Below are positions 7,349 through 10,022 of a DNA stretch of 10,022 nucleotides, piece by piece. Within the stretch, counting starts at the first letter, position 1; each line of letters opens with the position of its first letter. The DNA lies in contig JANYDR010000132.1 in NCBI GenBank assembly GCA_025363495.1, positions 1 through 10,022 on the forward strand, in the 5' to 3' direction. Source of the stretch: Cyclobacteriaceae bacterium. GTDB lineage: Bacteria > Bacteroidota > Bacteroidia > Cytophagales > Cyclobacteriaceae. A model generated the notes under the pieces. That model made no database searches. It was not told where the DNA came from and saw nothing but the letters and a program-made list of their open reading frames with translations. Both the position numbers and the translations under genes were made by a program.

Positions 7349-7390
7349 TGGTCAGTGAGGTAATCAGTAAACTGTAATCGGTAATCGGTG
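7347..7390. repeat. 7-bp tandem array at the 3' end of the TPR-like gene
   Basis: Beginning inside the TAG stop codon, about six heptamers run in one register, drifting from AGTGGTC and AGTGAGG to TAATCAG, TAAACTG and two identical TAATCGG units (7375-7388). A weak GTGG/CCAC hairpin (7388-7391 with 7397-7400) overlaps the end. The array fills half of the convergent gap to the peptidase gene. Confidence 0.65.
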
Positions 7391-7433
7391 GACTACCCAC
7401 ATTAACACATGAATACCTTCGGACTTGAATAGT
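7349..7433. other. convergent intergenic gap
   Basis: The 85 bp between two convergent genes should hold termination signals for both strands. Apart from the heptamer array, the only pairing near a T-run is the AT-rich TTGAA/TTCAA stem (7425-7429 with 7433-7437), followed by TTT and C; it overlaps the peptidase stop codon. This is too weak to call a terminator with confidence. Confidence 0.25.
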
Positions 7434-9290
7434 TCAATTTTCTTTGTATTCTGTTGTTTTATCTGCCATCACCCATTTATTGTTCTTCCTGTTAATGTCT
7501 GCCATCCGTTGACTCGGATCAATCTCGAGAGTGGCTATACTTGAAACAGGTTTAAGCATTTTTAAAGTATACGTTGGATTTACCCATGGCCACGGAGTGT
7601 TCTCAATGCGTGGAATTGTTTTATCTTCCTGTGGCTTGTTTCCAAAAAGTTCATTCATGGAAACATAATACATCTCTTTGGAGCCATCATTATAAGTGAT
7701 TAGAAGATCTATCGGCATCGGCATTTCACCAACTCGTTCCAGCGTAATATAGGTTGAGCCCTCGCGCTCAATTACAGAATTTATTCCATAGTCAATCCGT
7801 TTCGTTGTGCCTATCCAGTAACGCAAATACCAGTGAAGCTGAAGTCCGGAGACTTTTTCCATTACCCGAATAAAATCGTTTGGCTCGGGATGTCTCATTT
7901 TCCAGGTATTGTAATAGCGGATCATTCCTTTTTCAAAATTCTCTTTGCCTATAACATAGCTTAATTGATTTAAAAAGATGGAGCCCATGGAATAAGCGAT
8001 CGTGCCATATGCTTTGGTAGTATTGAAATGATCAGCGGCCTGACTTGCGGGTTCCTGAAGGCCACTCGCTACAAGTGCAAAGTAGCTGGCGTAGTTTCTG
8101 GCATGAGGATTTTCCTGAGGCAGGAATGATGCCTCCGCCTCACTACTGGCAAAGTCGGTGAAGCCTTCATCCATCCATGGATATAAGGCCTCATTGGAAG
8201 CCAGGGCCATCTGAAACCAACTATGTGTTACTTCATGAGCCATTACTCCTGTGAGCCCGTTCAGACTTCCTTCACCCATGATCAATGTGCACATTGGATA
8301 TTCCATCCCACCATCTCCTCCCTGGATAATTGAATAGGTGTCAAATGGATATTTACCAAAGTGCTCATTGAGATATTGAAATGTTTTCACAGCATAGTCT
8401 TCCATTTTCTTCCATGTCTCTGCTGTTTTTTCATTCTTCTGGTAGAAGAAGTGGAGCTCGGGCCCGTTGGGAACTAATACCCTGTCATGGGTATAATCAG
8501 GATCTGCTGTCCATGCAAAGTCAATTACATTCTTAGCAACAAAATGCCATTGAAGATCGCTGGTTGACTTTACAACTGTGGTGCCGGGTTTTTCATAGCC
8601 AAATCCGATCTTATCAGGATTCTGAAGCTTTCCTGTACCGGCAATCATAAAAGATGGATCAATGGAGATTGTGACGTCAAAATCTCCCCACACTCCCTGA
8701 AACTCTCTTGCAACATATTGATAAGCATGCCATCCCTGGAAGTCATACTCTGCCAGCTTTGGATACCATTGAGTCATAGAGTATGCGATGCCTTCTTTAT
8801 TATCTCTTCCGGATCTGCGGATTTGTATTGGTACCTGGGATTCAAATTTCATTTCAAATACTGTCTTTGTTTTTGGAAGCATTGGTTTGGCAAGTGTCAC
8901 CTCGAGAATTGTTCCTGTTACATTATAACTCACAGCTTTTCCATCTTGAAGAAGACTTTTTACGTGCTGATATCCTATTTCGGAATCGGTAAGTTTTGAT
9001 ATACGATCGGCCACGCGTCGGTCCGGGTCTGGAAGGGCCCTTGATCGGACATCCATCATGCTTCCTGGCTGAAACGCGTTAAAGTTCAAGTGATAATATA
9101 CTTTGCCTAAGGTATCAGGCGAGTTATTGTAGTACACCAGTTTTTGAGTCCCGGACATTTGATGTGATGCAACATTCAGTTGAACGTCCATTGTATACTC
9201 CACACGTTGCTGCCAGCGATAGTCTTGTGCGTAGCTACCCGAGACTATGAATAAAGTGAGCAGAAGAGGGGATAGGTTCTTTTTTATCAT
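7434..9290 (-). CDS. secreted M1-family zinc aminopeptidase
   Basis: Extracytoplasmic metallopeptidase of 618 residues. A signal peptide (1-21, cut after SYA) is followed by the N-terminal beta domain of the gluzincin M1 family (about 25-255). The catalytic domain carries the exopeptidase motif GGMEYP (327-332) and the zinc site HEVTHSW (352-358), with the third ligand E375 exactly 18 residues after the second His, in DEGFTDF. Y433 in IAYSMG fits the transition-state tyrosine. All catalytic residues are present, so it should be active, removing N-terminal residues from peptides in the periplasm or outside the cell. A short beta domain (about 500-600) closes the protein with LEIDPSQRMADINRKNN, a tail common in Bacteroidota M1 members. 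There is no gliding/Por sorting domain at the C-terminus. The ATG at 9290 gives the signal peptide directly. Specific substrate is unknown. Confidence 0.95.
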   Translation of the reverse strand: MIKKNLSPLLLTLFIVSGSYAQDYRWQQRVEYTMDVQLNVASHQMSGTQKLVYYNNSPDTLGKVYYHLNFNAFQPGSMMDVRSRALPDPDRRVADRISKLTDSEIGYQHVKSLLQDGKAVSYNVTGTILEVTLAKPMLPKTKTVFEMKFESQVPIQIRRSGRDNKEGIAYSMTQWYPKLAEYDFQGWHAYQYVAREFQGVWGDFDVTISIDPSFMIAGTGKLQNPDKIGFGYEKPGTTVVKSTSDLQWHFVAKNVIDFAWTADPDYTHDRVLVPNGPELHFFYQKNEKTAETWKKMEDYAVKTFQYLNEHFGKYPFDTYSIIQGGDGGMEYPMCTLIMGEGSLNGLTGVMAHEVTHSWFQMALASNEALYPWMDEGFTDFASSEAEASFLPQENPHARNYASYFALVASGLQEPASQAADHFNTTKAYGTIAYSMGSIFLNQLSYVIGKENFEKGMIRYYNTWKMRHPEPNDFIRVMEKVSGLQLHWYLRYWIGTTKRIDYGINSVIEREGSTYITLERVGEMPMPIDLLITYNDGSKEMYYVSMNELFGNKPQEDKTIPRIENTPWPWVNPTYTLKMLKPVSSIATLEIDPSQRMADINRKNNKWVMADKTTEYKEN

Positions 9291-9331
9291 AGAAAATATA
9301 GATTCAATCCCAAAAGATATTAAGAAAAGTG

Positions 9332-9483
9332 GAAAGCTTAAAGCTTAAAGTGTAAAGCTTGAGTTCCCTGATTATGAACTTAAAACCTCAAAACGCAAAT
9401 CTTCCCATTCCAAGAATCTACTTAAGAAATCAGGGAAATTTAACTATTGAGAATCTGCTTTCAGCTTTTCGCTTTAAACTTTC
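9332..9483. repeat. 152-bp imperfect inverted-repeat element with heptamer arms
   Basis: The left arm (9332-9358) and the reverse complement of the right arm (9457-9483) agree at 21 of 27 positions and keep the same 7-bp register (GAAAG, TTAAAGC and AAAGC words). Inside them, TTCCCTGATT (9364-9373) has an exact inverted copy at 9428-9437. The spacers between outer and inner pairs are 5 and 19 bp, a difference of two heptads. The left array extends outward as AAAGTGG (9326-9332), giving five units of consensus AAAGYKT. The element fills most of the 195-bp gap between the barrel gene and the peptidase. No coding sequence is evident in it. It may be a small non-autonomous mobile repeat or a structured RNA region. 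Confidence 0.6.
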
Positions 9484-9484
9484 A
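9457..9484. repeat. 7-bp tandem array at the 3' end of the barrel gene
   Basis: Four heptamers of consensus GCTTTYA (GCTTTCA 9457-9463, then three variants) end one base before the barrel gene's stop triplet (9486-9488, minus strand). The words are the reverse complement of those in the left array at 9326-9360, so this array doubles as the right arm of the inverted-repeat element. Confidence 0.6.
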
Positions 9485-9485
9485 G

Positions 9486-9920
9486 TTAAAAAGAAAAGTA
9501 CCTTGTTATTGAGAAAGATATATACCCTCCATTCTGAAGGCTTGTATCTTCCCCCTGAAGGCTTTGAGGCAGGTTGTAGTTGTAACTTATGAGAAGTGTC
9601 CAGTTTTTTTTGGTAAGAATGACTGGTACAGAAAGCGAATAATTCATGATGCCGAACACCGTTGATGTTTTTTCGTAGGTAAGCGGAACTTTTGATTTTG
9701 GATTATTGCGGTTGTATAGATATCGTAAAAGTAAGTTGGGATAGAATTCGGTCTTGCTAACATCATCGGTGCCAAACAAAACATTGAAATTAGGATAGAT
9801 TGAAACACGGTCGAGGCCAGCCCATTTTCTCTTAACAAGATTGATTCCGATACTAGGCATAATCCTGTGAGCGGTCTTCTGACCAAAGTACAGATAGTAA
9901 TCAAGTCGAAGACCGCTCAC
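9486..9920 (-). CDS. C-terminal part of a probable outer-membrane beta-barrel protein
   Basis: The 3' end of a gene of unknown identity; its true start is lost. The open frame of 144 residues begins with a GTG at 9920 that lies inside the fold-back arm, so only the part up to about 9907 (from LDYYLYFGQK onward) is trustworthy and the first residues are artefactual or unverified. The protein has alternating polar and hydrophobic stretches rich in Y, F, W and N (YPNFNVLFG, WTLLISYNYNLP), as in beta-barrel strands. It ends SFSITRYFSF, with the terminal aromatic residue expected by the outer-membrane insertion machinery. It lies upstream of the M1 peptidase on the same strand, 195 bp away, a distance largely filled by the inverted-repeat element. 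No specific family can be named. Confidence 0.6.
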   Translation of the reverse strand: MSGLRLDYYLYFGQKTAHRIMPSIGINLVKRKWAGLDRVSIYPNFNVLFGTDDVSKTEFYPNLLLRYLYNRNNPKSKVPLTYEKTSTVFGIMNYSLSVPVILTKKNWTLLISYNYNLPQSLQGEDTSLQNGGYISFSITRYFSF

Positions 9921-10022
9921 AGGATTATGCCTAGTATCGGAATCAATCTTGTTAAGAGAAAATGGGCTGGCCTCGACCGTGTTTCAATCTATCCTAATTT
10001 CAATGTTTTGTTTGGCACCGAT
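9765..10022. repeat. 115-bp perfect inverted repeat at the window end (likely fold-back artefact)
   Basis: Positions 9908-10022 are an exact reverse complement of 9765-9879, with a 28-bp spacer (9880-9907), and the right arm runs to the last base. Both arms encode the same barrel peptide (RIMPSIGINLVKRKW and onward), on opposite strands. Perfect identity including synonymous positions, and termination at the sequence end, indicate a fold-back chimera rather than an evolved repeat. Confidence 0.9.

Noticed and set aside
7425..7440. Rho-independent terminator for the TPR-like gene
   Set aside because: The stem is only five AT-rich pairs, the T-run is interrupted, and it overlaps the convergent stop codon.
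8718..8999. Plus-strand open frames of 93 and 69 codons
   Set aside because: They are antisense to the M1 peptidase and rich in C, F and L, as expected from a shadow frame.
9291..9331. Bacteroidota promoter for the M1 peptidase
   Set aside because: The minus strand has a TA-TCT-TTTG stretch that is one base too long for TAnnTTTG, and no -33 TTG at suitable spacing, so I do not call it.
9359..9592. Plus-strand open frame of 77 codons
   Set aside because: It begins in the inverted-repeat element and runs antisense through the 3' end of the barrel gene; its composition is not protein-like.
9644..9904. Second minus-strand frame of 86 codons under the barrel gene
   Set aside because: It overlaps the beta-patterned frame entirely; that frame ends in a typical outer-membrane aromatic residue, so this one is a shadow.

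Overview
The window looks like a contig end from a member of the Bacteroidota, probably of the Cytophagales type. The evidence is the gene content (FucP-type transporter, TlpA-like thioredoxin, a secreted M1 peptidase with a typical Bacteroidota layout, an outer-membrane barrel ending in Phe), moderate GC (roughly 40-45% by eye), A-rich sequence instead of strong Shine-Dalgarno sites before start codons, and compact same-strand gene runs. The taxon is inference; there is no rRNA or other marker gene.

Positions 60-4862, minus strand, hold a five-gene L-fucose catabolic cluster. In transcription order it encodes an SDR dehydrogenase (likely 2-keto-3-deoxy-L-fuconate dehydrogenase), an FAH-family hydrolase (likely 2,4-diketo-3-deoxy-L-fuconate hydrolase), an amidohydrolase-type L-fuconolactonase, a second SDR (likely L-fucose dehydrogenase) and a FucP-type sugar/H+ symporter. 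Together they would import L-fucose, oxidise it to the lactone, open the lactone and, after a dehydration, oxidise and split the product to pyruvate and lactate. This is the non-phosphorylating route known from Xanthomonas. The dehydratase for the middle step is not in the window.

Immediately upstream on the same strand (4886-5515) is a membrane-anchored TlpA/ResA-like thioredoxin, 23 bp from the fuc genes. Divergent from it (5552-7348, plus) is a secreted protein of unknown function with a TPR-like N-terminal half and a central coiled coil. Convergent to that is a secreted M1 zinc metallopeptidase (7434-9290, minus). Upstream of the peptidase, on the same strand, lies the C-terminal part of a probable outer-membrane beta-barrel protein (9486 onward).

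Two non-coding patterns stand out. First, four of the gene 3' ends are followed at once by short arrays with a strict 7-bp period, each array using a different word; a fifth gap has an 8-bp version inside a perfect 10-bp inverted repeat. The array next to the barrel gene is one arm of a 152-bp imperfect inverted repeat (9332-9483) whose other arm carries the same words on the opposite strand. Second, the last 115 bases (9908-10022) are an exact reverse complement of 9765-9879, separated by 28 bp. This is most simply a fold-back assembly or amplification artefact at the contig end, so the start of the last gene is unreliable.
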